DNA of 51,068 nucleotides, taken from Alteromonas_E sp964230255. Its GTDB lineage: Bacteria; Pseudomonadota; Gammaproteobacteria; Enterobacterales; Alteromonadaceae. Every line of letters begins with the position of its first letter. Position 1 is the first letter of the stretch. Below are positions 25,495 to 34,010 of the stretch, piece by piece. A program made the position numbers and the translations under genes. The stretch lies in contig CAXRGW010000057.1 in NCBI GenBank assembly GCA_964230255.1, forward strand, positions 1-51,068, read 5' to 3'. The notes below the pieces were generated by a model that saw nothing but the letters and a program-made list of their open reading frames with translations, was not told the DNA's origin and did not search any database.

Positions 25495-26346
25495 ATGCAA
25501 GTTATTGAAAATATTCAAGCATTGCGCGAGTTGCGTCGCAGTTGGCAAATCAACGGTGATGTAATTGCTTTTGTGCCGACTATGGGTAATTTGCATGCAG
25601 GACACTTGAAGCTAGTAAAGCATGCCAAAGCCAGCGCTGACATCGTGGTTGTTTCAATTTTCGTCAACCCATTGCAATTTGGCCCTGATGAAGACTTAGA
25701 TGCATACCCTCGCACGATGGACGCTGACATTGCCTCATTAACCGAACTGGGTGTTGATGTAGTCTTTATGCCCAAGGCAAGTGACATATACTCGCGCGGA
25801 CTTGAGCAACAAACTTTTGTGGAGGTACCCGGTTTATCTTATATGATTTGTGGCGCCAGTCGTCCGGGTCACTTCCGCGGTGTGGCTACGATTGTCTGTA
25901 AGCTATTTAATATGGTGCAGCCGAACAAGTCCTACTTTGGTGAAAAAGATTTCCAGCAACTACAGGTTATCCGAGCTATGGTGACAGATTTGTCGATGAA
26001 TTTGGAAGTCCATGGCGTGCCCACCGAGCGCGAAGCTGATGGCTTGGCTATGAGTTCAAGAAATGGCTACCTTACCGCTGAACAGCGAGAAATTGCGCCA
26101 ACCTTGTACGCGCTAATTAGCCACATGGCAGATCAGGTTTTACAGGGGCGCCGTGATTTTAGTTATTTAATCAGCGAAGCCAAACAAGCATTATCGGATG
26201 CAGGTTTTAAACCCGACTATATTGAAGTGCGTGCGGCGCATAATTTGTTAAGCCCAGGGCATGAAGACCAACACTTGGTAATCCTCGCTGCAGCATTCTT
26301 GGGTAAAACTCGACTAATAGACAATATCCAAATCCACTTAGATTAG
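25495..26346 (+). CDS. panC: Pantothenate synthetase (pantoate-beta-alanine ligase)
   Basis: Joins pantoate and beta-alanine with ATP. 283 residues, with HIGH-like 'TMGNLHAGHLKL', 'FVNPLQFGPDEDLDAYPR', 'YFGEKDFQQLQVIRAMVTDL' and KMSKS-like 'MSSRNGYL'. It lies 31 bp after panB. Its beta-alanine probably comes from the PanP encoded just downstream, because no panD lies in this cluster. Confidence 0.97.
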   Translation: MQVIENIQALRELRRSWQINGDVIAFVPTMGNLHAGHLKLVKHAKASADIVVVSIFVNPLQFGPDEDLDAYPRTMDADIASLTELGVDVVFMPKASDIYSRGLEQQTFVEVPGLSYMICGASRPGHFRGVATIVCKLFNMVQPNKSYFGEKDFQQLQVIRAMVTDLSMNLEVHGVPTEREADGLAMSSRNGYLTAEQREIAPTLYALISHMADQVLQGRRDFSYLISEAKQALSDAGFKPDYIEVRAAHNLLSPGHEDQHLVILAAAFLGKTRLIDNIQIHLD

Positions 26347-26366
26347 AAGCATACTGGCGGTTTTAA

Positions 26367-26864
26367 CTAGTCGAGATGTTTGAAAAAGCCGTGTTCGGCA
26401 AGCGTAGCGAAACTGGCACTGTGAATGTCGTTAGATACATCTTCAATTTGTGCGCGAAATGATAAACGAAAACCGACGAAATCAAACGCAGCTTCGCGCT
26501 CATCATCGTTATAGCAATGATGATCGATAATAGACGCTGAGATCATCAACACCAACCCTTGTACCATATTGACAACTTTATTGTTGTGCTCGGGTAGCAC
26601 AAACGCAGTGCGAGCGTTTTTAATTGAGTCATTCGGCTCGTTGATCATTTGCGTAACGGCCGATAGCATATCGAGATCGCCATCAATGTCGGTGCATTGT
26701 GTTAGATCGTAAAAGCAGTTCATACCCGGTATGAAGTCATCGTCTTGCAGGATCGTATTGACGAACGCATATATCTGCTCGAACGTGACTGGACCTTTCA
26801 CCCAAGCGATCAGGGCGTTCTCATCAGGAAATAGTTTGTATACTATTGGCACCGAACCAGACAT
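26367..26864 (-). CDS. Unknown 165-residue soluble protein, possibly STAS/SpoIIAA-like
   Basis: No signal or membrane segment. The pattern 'WVKGPVTFEQIYAFVNTILQ', then 'DDDFIPGMNCFYDLTQ' and 'KNARTAFVLPEHN', resembles the SpoIIAA-like class of hypothetical proteins (strand, helix, 'F.PG...YDL'). That similarity is from memory and weak. It lies between panC and panP, on the panP strand, 82 bp downstream of it. Confidence 0.6.
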   Translation of the reverse strand: MSGSVPIVYKLFPDENALIAWVKGPVTFEQIYAFVNTILQDDDFIPGMNCFYDLTQCTDIDGDLDMLSAVTQMINEPNDSIKNARTAFVLPEHNNKVVNMVQGLVLMISASIIDHHCYNDDEREAAFDFVGFRLSFRAQIEDVSNDIHSASFATLAEHGFFKHLD

Positions 26865-26946
26865 TCAAAAATACTGCGATTAAAAATGTTTACATTACAT
26901 TAAGGGTCGCGCTTAGGTTAGTCAATAACGATTAAAAAATATTCAA

Positions 26947-28578
26947 TCAACTGACGCTAACATGCGGTAAGAGGAGACCTTGTAGCTCTTGCCAAGCTTG
27001 AGTTTCCTGTGCAATAGAGGCTTGTTCATGCAATATCGCGCGCAAATCGTCATCTGAAGTTAGCGGATTGGCTAAAACGACTCGGAATACAGTTATCGCC
27101 TTGTCACTGTATGTCTGGGTTGATAAACGCGTGCGCGATACAAACGATTCACCTGCTTCACGTTGGCGTTTTTGCACACTAACAACCAATTGATTGAGTA
27201 AATCGTAAACCTGCTGCTGTAGCGCCTCTTTGGCACAGGCCAATAGATCGTGGATGCCTGGCGGCACAACGCGATAAGTTAAAATACTGAGTGTCGGCTG
27301 AGTGATTAATTCGAAGAACGGATCGTCGTCGATCATCTCGGCATAACAACGGGCTTTCTCAATGCTCTGATTGATAAGTAATTCGTAACCCTGACGACCA
27401 AGGATGTGCAGCGACGCATAAACCAGCATCGCCATGCCGTTTCGCGAGCCCTCCAGAGTCGTTGAGCCTAAATCCTTTGAACCTTCACGCAATATATATT
27501 GGGCGTGGTGCCGCACTGTGTTGCTATCTTTGGGGTCTTTAAATAAGGCCATGCCGGCACCCATTGGCACGTACATTTGTTTATGTGCGTCCATGGTAAT
27601 AGAATCGGCCCGTTCGATGCCTTTTAATTTGTGCCGATAGCGCTCTGAAAACAGTGTTGAACCACCCCAAGCGGCATCTACATGAAACCAGCAACCAAGC
27701 TCTTCAGCTACGTCAGCAAGTTCGTTTAAAGGGTCAACATGACCGGTTTCTGTCGTACCTGCAATTCCAACTATCGCTAACAGCTTTTTCCCTTGCGCCT
27801 CAAATTCTTTACCCGCAATCAGAGCTTTCTCAGGTGATAAGGTTTGTGAGGGACAATCAATTGTGACCATCTCATCGCGTCCCATACCGAGTAAGTCCAT
27901 GGCTTTACCCAGCGAATAATGACCACGGCGGGAACTCAAAACACCAATACCATCGATATTGTAATGTCGATACGCAGCAGCCAACCCTGCACGAGAAACG
28001 CCAGTGAATCCCGGCTTTGGCCCCAATAAGTTGTTACGCGCAACCCATAGTGCAGTTATGTTTGCAACAGTTCCCCCTGAGCAAAATGCACCCAGCGAGT
28101 GCTTCGCGCTATGTAAATACCGTGCGTAGAAATCTTCGTCTTGACCATAAACCAGCTTGTGCATAATGCCCAATACTTGCCGTTCTAAAGGTGTGAAGGC
28201 TTTTGAGGTTTCAATTTTGACCAAGTTTTGATTCAAGCCGACCATTAGCTTCGCGAGCGGCAGGTGAAAGTACGGCAATGCCGATGTCATATGACCGATA
28301 AATCGCGGGGAATAGGTATTAACTGAATGTGCTACAAGCTTTTCAAGTAGCGTTTCTGCATGGGTCGAAACAAATTCTGGAATCTCTGGGATCGCAGCTG
28401 AAGCGAAGTCTTTTTCAATTTCTTCTAGTGAGGTTTTCTTTGCCACAACGTGCTGAGACAGGAAGTCAGCAAGGTTGTCAGAAATATGTTGTTCGATTTG
28501 CGCCAGCTTAGAATTCAACTGTTCAGGTTTGGTAAATACCCGAATCAAATGACTCATACTGACTTCAGCTTTACTCAC
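26947..28578 (-). CDS. panP: PLP-dependent aspartate 1-decarboxylase, PanP type
   Basis: Group II PLP decarboxylase related to glutamate decarboxylases. PanP of Vibrio makes beta-alanine from aspartate and replaces PanD. Seen: 'PRFIGHMTSALPYFHLPLAK', substrate/PLP segment 'GAFCSGGTVANITALWVARN', PLP Asp region 'WFHVDAAWGGS' and the Schiff-base Lys in DAHKQMYVP. GTG 28578 is chosen because GAGGGAG lies 5 nt upstream, giving 543 residues, close to the family; ATG 28557 is the alternative. Proximity to panB-panC strongly supports the role. A 21-bp palindrome lies upstream. Confidence 0.9.
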   Translation of the reverse strand: MSKAEVSMSHLIRVFTKPEQLNSKLAQIEQHISDNLADFLSQHVVAKKTSLEEIEKDFASAAIPEIPEFVSTHAETLLEKLVAHSVNTYSPRFIGHMTSALPYFHLPLAKLMVGLNQNLVKIETSKAFTPLERQVLGIMHKLVYGQDEDFYARYLHSAKHSLGAFCSGGTVANITALWVARNNLLGPKPGFTGVSRAGLAAAYRHYNIDGIGVLSSRRGHYSLGKAMDLLGMGRDEMVTIDCPSQTLSPEKALIAGKEFEAQGKKLLAIVGIAGTTETGHVDPLNELADVAEELGCWFHVDAAWGGSTLFSERYRHKLKGIERADSITMDAHKQMYVPMGAGMALFKDPKDSNTVRHHAQYILREGSKDLGSTTLEGSRNGMAMLVYASLHILGRQGYELLINQSIEKARCYAEMIDDDPFFELITQPTLSILTYRVVPPGIHDLLACAKEALQQQVYDLLNQLVVSVQKRQREAGESFVSRTRLSTQTYSDKAITVFRVVLANPLTSDDDLRAILHEQASIAQETQAWQELQGLLLPHVSVS

Positions 28579-28613
28579 ACAGACTCCCTCAACCGCTAAC
28601 TTTGCCGACCACT

Positions 28614-28634
28614 TGCGCGATCGGTGATCGCGCA
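28614..28634. promoter_or_regulatory. 21-bp palindrome upstream of panP
   Basis: TGCGCGATC, GGT, GATCGCGCA: perfect 9-bp arms with a 3-nt centre, 36-56 bp before the panP GTG. It could be a repressor operator or a strong mRNA hairpin near the ribosome site. No terminator-type U-run follows on either strand. Confidence 0.55.
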
Positions 28635-29212
28635 CTTTACCCCAGAAATGCACAATTACCAAGTGCTATACGCGCCATTTACACACTAATACACATTGGC
28701 GCTGTGAATTTTCTGGTATAAATTAATAACGCTAGGTTAGAAAAGTATGTACTAAATGCCAATAAAAGAGATCACTGATAACTTTTCGCTTAAATAAATT
28801 GTGTTCTTTTTCTAACCAATATTGATGTAGAGGCAAAGTCGGTTTGGCGCTATGAATGTACGGCGCGTCTAATTACCGAACAAGAAGTGACGTTCTTACC
28901 CAACTATTTTCTGTTTTTTTGTCAAGCGCAATAATTAGTGCCAGCAAAATACTGAAACCATGCTGTCACAAAGTACTTAATATTTCCGTCATTTGAATAT
29001 CCTCACCGTGAGCGTATTAGCATTGACTTGACGGCTCATACAGCAGTGTAGTGAATTGGGTATTGGCATATTCATTGACAATGTCTAGGCAACACCCGTT
29101 AACGTGCAAAGGCTGCTTAGACAGCTTTCAATTCGCCATGCACGAGACTTTTTGTTCTATCCTCCAGGTAAGGAGATCATGGAGCACTAGCTTCGCATAT
29201 AAGCTTAAGAAG
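28635..29212. other. Noncoding stretch of about 580 bp
   Basis: The stretch is A+T-rich. It holds the panP promoter area on its left side. I see no coding frame with family features, no RNA gene and no large repeat. The only notable item is a strong ribosome-like site AAGGAG near 29170, followed by a three-codon frame. Confidence 0.5.
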
Positions 29213-30220
29213 TTATTTAGCGTCTTTTTCTACTACTTGATCAAGTAGGCCAAGCAGTAATTTTGTCCCAGTCCCCGATGCAATTGCGTCGAATACATTC
29301 TCTTCATTCTTGCCTTTTTGACCACCGGCGAGGTCGCTGACCGAGCGGATGATGACCCAATCAATGTCATTGACAAAACAGACTTGTGCAACGGCCGCAG
29401 ATTCCATTTCCGCAACATCGGCACTAAACACATCGCGCAACCACTGACGATACTCAGCGTTGTCAACAAACACTGAGCCCGTTACCCCATTACCGCCAAC
29501 GTTCACTTGAATCGGTTTTCCCGATGGCATTGTGATCGCAGGTATCGACTCTATAGCCTGCTGCGTCATAGAAAGCAATTCAGGCGTTGCACTGAAATAA
29601 GGCATTCGTTGCCGAGTGTCCCACCCTTCTCGAACAACAGCCACTTCATTAGGGTGAATAAATCCCAAATTATCATATCGCGGAGTGTGCAGATTGCTGG
29701 TATTGCGCAGTGCGTACTGTTCGAGTTGAGCGATATAGTAATTGGGTAATTCGAATTCGTGGTCCGAGCCGGATTTAGGGTTCACGTAAACCGACTCATC
29801 GTGATAGTACCAGCGTTCTGGGACAGCAATATCGCCAGGCGTAAATTTGGGGTTTATTGCGCCGGCAATGCCCATCATAACCAAGGTATCAATGGGGAAA
29901 TAATCCAGTGCCATCTGCACTGTCATCGCGGCGTTAGTAACGCTAACTCCAGTACTAAATACGACAATAGGTTCACCTTTATAATTACCTAATTGGTACT
30001 TTACACCGCGAAAGTGCACGGTCTCTGTAATCTGAGCGTCATCCATTGCAGCAAACGCAGCATCAATTGCCGCTATTTCTGGCTCATAAGCGGCGACAAC
30101 CGCCGTCCATTTGTCTTCAACACGGGTAAAATCTTTTGGTCCAAAACCCTCAGCCTGAGCGTTAGCAACACTCAATAAAGAAGTTATTAGTATCAACACA
30201 ACGGTGAAAATTTGTTTCAT
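29213..30220 (-). CDS. Exported purine nucleoside phosphorylase/MTA-SAH nucleosidase-fold protein
   Basis: 335 residues from ATG 30220; a signal peptide is clear ('MKQIFTVVLILITSLLSVANAQA'-like, split: MKQIF, then VVLILITSLLSVANAQA). The mature part has the PNP/UDP family pattern: 'VVFSTGVSVTNAAMTVQMAL', 'DTLVMMGIAGAINPKFTPGD', the nucleoside-binding segment 'AEMESAAVAQVC' and Asp in 'IIRSVSDLAGG'. Enzymes of this fold cleave nucleosides, usually in the cytoplasm, so an exported one is unusual and suggests salvage in the periplasm. ATG 30229 is an alternative start. Confidence 0.85.
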   Translation of the reverse strand: MKQIFTVVLILITSLLSVANAQAEGFGPKDFTRVEDKWTAVVAAYEPEIAAIDAAFAAMDDAQITETVHFRGVKYQLGNYKGEPIVVFSTGVSVTNAAMTVQMALDYFPIDTLVMMGIAGAINPKFTPGDIAVPERWYYHDESVYVNPKSGSDHEFELPNYYIAQLEQYALRNTSNLHTPRYDNLGFIHPNEVAVVREGWDTRQRMPYFSATPELLSMTQQAIESIPAITMPSGKPIQVNVGGNGVTGSVFVDNAEYRQWLRDVFSADVAEMESAAVAQVCFVNDIDWVIIRSVSDLAGGQKGKNEENVFDAIASGTGTKLLLGLLDQVVEKDAK

Positions 30221-30283
30221 ACAATACATCGACCTTGTTTGCGTGGTAAGCCTAACCAACAGAAGTAAAAGACCCACGCTAGC

Positions 30284-31117
30284 CTATACAATTCGGCTCA
30301 ATTGTTTAAGCTGATGCTCAAAAATTTCGTTGATCCCCGCCATGGTGTCGGTTGCCAAGTCAGAGTATATGCGGCTATCCATAGTGATTGTTTGGTCTCC
30401 GAGTAACTCCGTCTTAATTACGCTAAATAGCTTACTCATGTTGGCCTTACTTTTTTCGATTAACCTGGCGTGTTCCCGCTGCTCATCCGGCAAATAAGGT
30501 AACTTTTGCAAGGTTGATTCAGAGGTTTCTGTTAAGGTCTGAAGCAAATAGTTGAGCTTGATTTTATCAACACTTGAGCAGTTTCTTTGCACTACGACCC
30601 CAGTACCAATTGCACGGCATTGAACCACATTTTCAGTCGTTTGCAGGAGCTCTCGCCAGATGTAACCGACGTTGTCAAAACCAGTTAAATAATCTGCAGT
30701 TAAATGGGCAGATTCAGCCACATCTTCTAAAAAATACGCAATGTTCTTAATCAACGACGTGTGTTGATCAAAATTATAGCTAACAGACTTATCCTTAGAG
30801 TGATTCGACAACCGTCCCCAATGGTCTTCAATACTCGCCCAGCGTTCCAGTGCACAGGCAAAGGTCGAATTTATGCCATCAATCTCGTGACCTATGTCAG
30901 ACTTAATATTTATCAACTTTGCACTTGCCGTATTATCGCCATTAAGCAAGGCGCTAGACAAACCTCGATGAATTTGAATCAGCGATATGAGACTCTTTAT
31001 CCTTTTTATCACCTCAATTCCATCGACCTGACGCAACCTTTCAACATGTCGCTTGCGACTGCTCTGCACCAGCAATCCTGCGACAAAGGTTAAGATGATT
31101 AACACTGTGATTTCCAT
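30284..31117 (-). CDS. Membrane-anchored sensor-like protein of unknown function (NIT-like pattern)
   Basis: 277 residues. A single N-terminal helix (residues 3-19) is followed by a basic stretch and a mainly alpha-helical cytoplasmic or periplasmic domain. 'LISLIQIHRGLSSALLNGD' resembles the 'QxERGLS' helix of nitrate/nitrite-sensing (NIT) domains. It has no output domain of its own. It lies 24 bp downstream of a broken chemotaxis receptor gene on the same strand, so it may have been that receptor's partner. Confidence 0.55.
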   Translation of the reverse strand: MEITVLIILTFVAGLLVQSSRKRHVERLRQVDGIEVIKRIKSLISLIQIHRGLSSALLNGDNTASAKLINIKSDIGHEIDGINSTFACALERWASIEDHWGRLSNHSKDKSVSYNFDQHTSLIKNIAYFLEDVAESAHLTADYLTGFDNVGYIWRELLQTTENVVQCRAIGTGVVVQRNCSSVDKIKLNYLLQTLTETSESTLQKLPYLPDEQREHARLIEKSKANMSKLFSVIKTELLGDQTITMDSRIYSDLATDTMAGINEIFEHQLKQLSRIV

Positions 31118-31141
31118 AAAGCTATCCTGTATCTGGAATAC

Positions 31142-31920
31142 CTAACTCGCCCAAGTTAGCTTGCGCAAGTGATTAGCTACTGATTCAGACTGTAATGCAA
31201 TTTCTGAGTTAGCCTGTGCACCAATCACCACTTGAGCAATATGTTCAGAAATTTCGTTAGTCGCTATAGCTTGTTGAGTAGAAACCGCACTCACTATTTC
31301 CTTCTGCGATTTAACTATATCGTTGCTCTGTTGTAACACGTTACCAATGTCACTCACAATGTTATCGGTCAACTTACTTGTGCGTTCTGCCAGAGCTCTT
31401 AATTCTTCCGCGACGACCGCAAAACCCCGCCCATGCTGACCTATGCGAGCAGCGCCGATTCATTGGTTTGCTTAATTTGGCCACTGACTTTATCTAAAGA
31501 GTGACTCATTTCAGTCACTGCCGAAGCTGTCGAGATAGTCGAATCAGCGTGGGCCTGAACATTCAATTTAACCTTACTCGATATATCAATGACCTGCAGT
31601 GCCGCATACTCATCCTCCTTGTTGCGATGGTCGAAGTGACGTGTATCAATATGTTCAATGATTGTCCGGATGTCTCTAAGTTGCTGATGAGCGGTGAAGG
31701 CAAATCCGAGCATCAAATACAAAAGAACCAAAAGTAGTGCAACACTGGTTGCTGTGTCGGCCCACCATATACTTAGCGAAGCTGCCGATAAGCAACCGAG
31801 AGTTACAAATGTAGCGCCTAAAATTCCATAATTCTTCAACAAAAAAGCGCAGAGGAAGAAAAGTTTCAAGCCATAAGTCTCTTGACAAAAAAGTGGGTAG
31901 GAACCTAAAGCAATATACAA
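31142..31920 (-). pseudogene. Methyl-accepting chemotaxis protein, frameshifted and shortened
   Basis: 31920-31441 encodes hydrophobic helices, a HAMP-like linker and the start of a signalling helix ('TASAVTEMSHSLDKVSGQIK'), then stops. The receptor hairpin tip continues in another frame ('AARIGQHGRGFAVVAEELRA', about 31464-31405) through the descending helix to a stop at 31142. Between the two, the usual 'LLALNAAIEAAR' segment and most of the ascending methylation helix are missing. An internal deletion plus a frameshift therefore explain the break. The N-terminus also lacks a good start (TTG 31920). Confidence 0.8.
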
Positions 31921-31922
31921 AC

Positions 31923-31967
31923 CAAATGCTAATCGACTGTTTTACCGAGGGTTTTGATTAGCATTTG
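31923..31967. repeat. 12-bp inverted repeat
   Basis: CAAATGCTAATC and GATTAGCATTTG are perfect 12-bp arms with a 21-nt spacer, at the 5' edge of the chemotaxis pseudogene. Confidence 0.55.
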
Positions 31968-32004
31968 CTGATTTACTGCGTTAAAAAAGGGCGAGAAAAA
32001 GCGA

Positions 32005-32031
32005 TTGCACCAAAACAGGACAAAGGTGCAA
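32005..32031. repeat. 7-bp inverted repeat
   Basis: TTGCACC, 13 nt, GGTGCAA. It lies in the gap upstream of the gene at 32165. It may be an operator or a leader hairpin. Confidence 0.35.
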
Positions 32032-32067
32032 AATTAAGCGAAGCTTATTTTTGCGCAAGGAGGACGA

Positions 32068-32124
32068 TTGCTAACAATGACGTATTTCAATGACGGGCCA
32101 AATCAATCGGTTGCAAATCCTTGA
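32068..32124 (+). CDS. Possible 18-codon leader ORF
   Basis: TTG 32068 (or ATG 32077) follows an unusually strong ribosome site AAGGAGG at 32057-32063, and the frame runs 18 (15) codons to TGA 32122. It ends 40 bp before the next gene. The peptide shows no run of a regulatory amino acid, so an attenuator role is not supported. Chance is a real alternative. Confidence 0.2.
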   Translation: MLTMTYFNDGPNQSVANP

Positions 32125-32164
32125 GGGGCAAATTAATCTTTAGTGCTATCCTAGAAACGGAAAA

Positions 32165-32614
32165 ATGACATTGACTAAAGCAGATTCCACTCAAGTATCA
32201 GCCAACAGCAAGCACGCTCAATACCAAATTGAACTGCTGGGTAATGTAATTCGAGTATCTGGAAGCGGCGTAGTAACGCCGTCACTATTGCAAAATTATC
32301 ACCGCGACGTGCAACGCGTAGTCAAACCTCTTAAATGTGAGCCATGGGGTTTCCTTGGGTTTGCTGGTGGTGTGTGCATCATGACGCCGGAAGCTGAAAG
32401 ATTTTTGGTAGAATCGATTCAATTTCGCAAATCATTAGGCATGGTCGCTTGCGCAATGGTGACTAAAGATTCACAGATTCCCATGTTGGTACGCAATCAA
32501 TTTGAACGCGTTTATGAAGCCGCTAACATAGCCTATAGATTCTGTGATAACGAGGGATCTGCCATTCAATGGCTAGCATCTCAAGGTTGCGTAACTAACC
32601 GCCAGCAGTCTTGA
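32165..32614 (+). CDS. Unknown 149-residue soluble protein, STAS-like pattern
   Basis: No signal or membrane segment. 'LLGNVIRVSGSGVVTPSLLQ', 'WGFLGFAGGVCIMTPEAERF' and 'VRNQFERVYEAA' suggest a small alpha/beta fold, perhaps SpoIIAA/STAS-like, and loosely resemble the protein at 26367. Its last 34 bp overlap the 3' end of the convergent methyltransferase gene. A possible extended -10 (TGCTATCCT, about 32144-32152) lies just upstream. Confidence 0.65.
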   Translation: MTLTKADSTQVSANSKHAQYQIELLGNVIRVSGSGVVTPSLLQNYHRDVQRVVKPLKCEPWGFLGFAGGVCIMTPEAERFLVESIQFRKSLGMVACAMVTKDSQIPMLVRNQFERVYEAANIAYRFCDNEGSAIQWLASQGCVTNRQQS

Positions 32615-33234
32615 CCACTTTGTAAATACTTGCGTTCGAATGGCGTGATCGGCGGCGCTTTGACGGCCGACAATTCACTTTCGATTCCATAAATACTTAG
32701 AGCAACTTTAAACTCTTCAAGTAGCAAGCGCCAATTACTGCGTACTTCAACGCTACCGCCAAGAGCAACGAAATCTGGCATAGCAGGACTTGCATGCCAA
32801 CGCTTTTGAACCTGTCCGGGTTTTGGGTAGGGGTTGGGATACAACAAAAAATGATGGCTTAACTGAATTTTAGACTGCCGAGCTAAAAACCAAAAATCAT
32901 TCACATCAGCTCGGACTACCCGATAATTGCAAGCCGCATTGTCATATGTTGCGTGCTTGGCTAAACGCGCTGCAGATTTATCAATACCAATCACTCTGGC
33001 ATTGGGGAATTGCAAAGCAATAACCGCTGTACTCTCACCCACACCACAACACGAATCAAATATTACCGGCCCCGGCCAATCGCCTAGCCACGCCAAGCAT
33101 GTATCAAAGGCCGTTTGAGTATGCTCGCTTACCGGCCGCTGACGACTGGCTCCTTGATAGCGCTTAACATACTCTTCTAGTTTCTCGTGGACCTCTGTTT
33201 GAGTGGTATTAATTGGCCGAACGTTGAAACTCAT
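32581..33234 (-). CDS. TrmB-like SAM-dependent methyltransferase
   Basis: 217 residues with a Rossmann SAM site 'IFDSCCGVGESTAVIALQFP' and acidic 'IGIDKSAARLAKH'. 'YPNPYPKPGQVQKRWHASP' resembles the catalytic/tRNA-binding 'PDPWPKxxHxKRR' motif of tRNA (guanine-46-N7) methyltransferase TrmB. The motif is altered (NPYPK for DPWPK), so it may be a paralogue with a different RNA substrate; the normal trmB may be elsewhere. It ends 3 bp after the ABC permease gene on the same strand. Confidence 0.75.
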   Translation of the reverse strand: MSFNVRPINTTQTEVHEKLEEYVKRYQGASRQRPVSEHTQTAFDTCLAWLGDWPGPVIFDSCCGVGESTAVIALQFPNARVIGIDKSAARLAKHATYDNAACNYRVVRADVNDFWFLARQSKIQLSHHFLLYPNPYPKPGQVQKRWHASPAMPDFVALGGSVEVRSNWRLLLEEFKVALSIYGIESELSAVKAPPITPFERKYLQSGQDCWRLVTQP

Positions 33235-33237
33235 AAG

Positions 33238-34008
33238 TTAGCTGCGGATACCCACGCCACGCTGCAGTAATGCGTATGCAAGGCTAAATAGAAGTAGATT
33301 GAAGCCAACCAATAAGCCAATGGATATTCCCACATTGACATCAGAAACACCTAAAAATCCGTAGCGGAAACCATTGACCATGTAAACAATTGGGTTGGCT
33401 TTGCTGACCCACTGCCAAAACTCGGGTAGTAATGACAGCGAATAAAAAACGCCGCCCAAATAAGTCAATGGTGTCAGTACAAATGTTGGAATAACGGAAA
33501 TATCATCAAAAGTCTTAGCATAAACCGCATTGATTAAGCCTGCAGTGGCAAATAAAGTCGCCGTTAAAACAAGGGTTAACACAATTACGCCAAGGTTGTG
33601 GATTGAGATATCGACAAACAACATGGCAACGGTAGTCACGATTATTCCAATTAGAAGCGCGCGAGCTACACCCCCTCCTACGAACCCCATAATCACTACC
33701 CACGTGGGTACAGGAGCCACTAAAAGCTCTTCTACATTGCGTTGAAACTTGGCACTGAAAAAGGATGAAGACACGTTGGAGTAGCTATTGGTTATAATCG
33801 ACATCATGATGAGGCCAGGCACAATAAACTCCATATAGCTAAAGCCACCCATTTCACCAATACGACTGCCAATTAAGCTCCCAAAAATGACGAAATAAAG
33901 GCTCATCGTAATGGCTGGTGGCACCAGAGTTTGCACCCAGATGCGCAAAAATCGAGTACATTCTTTTATCCATATAGTGCGCAACGCAACAAAATATAAG
34001 TGATTCAT
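33238..34008 (-). CDS. ABC-2 type transporter permease, YadH-like
   Basis: 256 residues with six helices of the ABC-2 family ('MEFIVPGLIMMSIITNSYSN', 'TPLTYLGGVFYSLSLLPEFW'). The ATPase gene ends 2 bp upstream. In E. coli the YadG-YadH exporter genes also lie near the pan genes, which fits this position. Substrate unknown. Confidence 0.92.
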   Translation of the reverse strand: MNHLYFVALRTIWIKECTRFLRIWVQTLVPPAITMSLYFVIFGSLIGSRIGEMGGFSYMEFIVPGLIMMSIITNSYSNVSSSFFSAKFQRNVEELLVAPVPTWVVIMGFVGGGVARALLIGIIVTTVAMLFVDISIHNLGVIVLTLVLTATLFATAGLINAVYAKTFDDISVIPTFVLTPLTYLGGVFYSLSLLPEFWQWVSKANPIVYMVNGFRYGFLGVSDVNVGISIGLLVGFNLLLFSLAYALLQRGVGIRS

Positions 34009-34010
34009 GG

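Noticed and set aside
29051..29248. 65-codon plus-strand frame upstream of and overlapping the nucleosidase gene
   Set aside because: No ribosome site, no family pattern, and its end runs into the antisense of a real gene.
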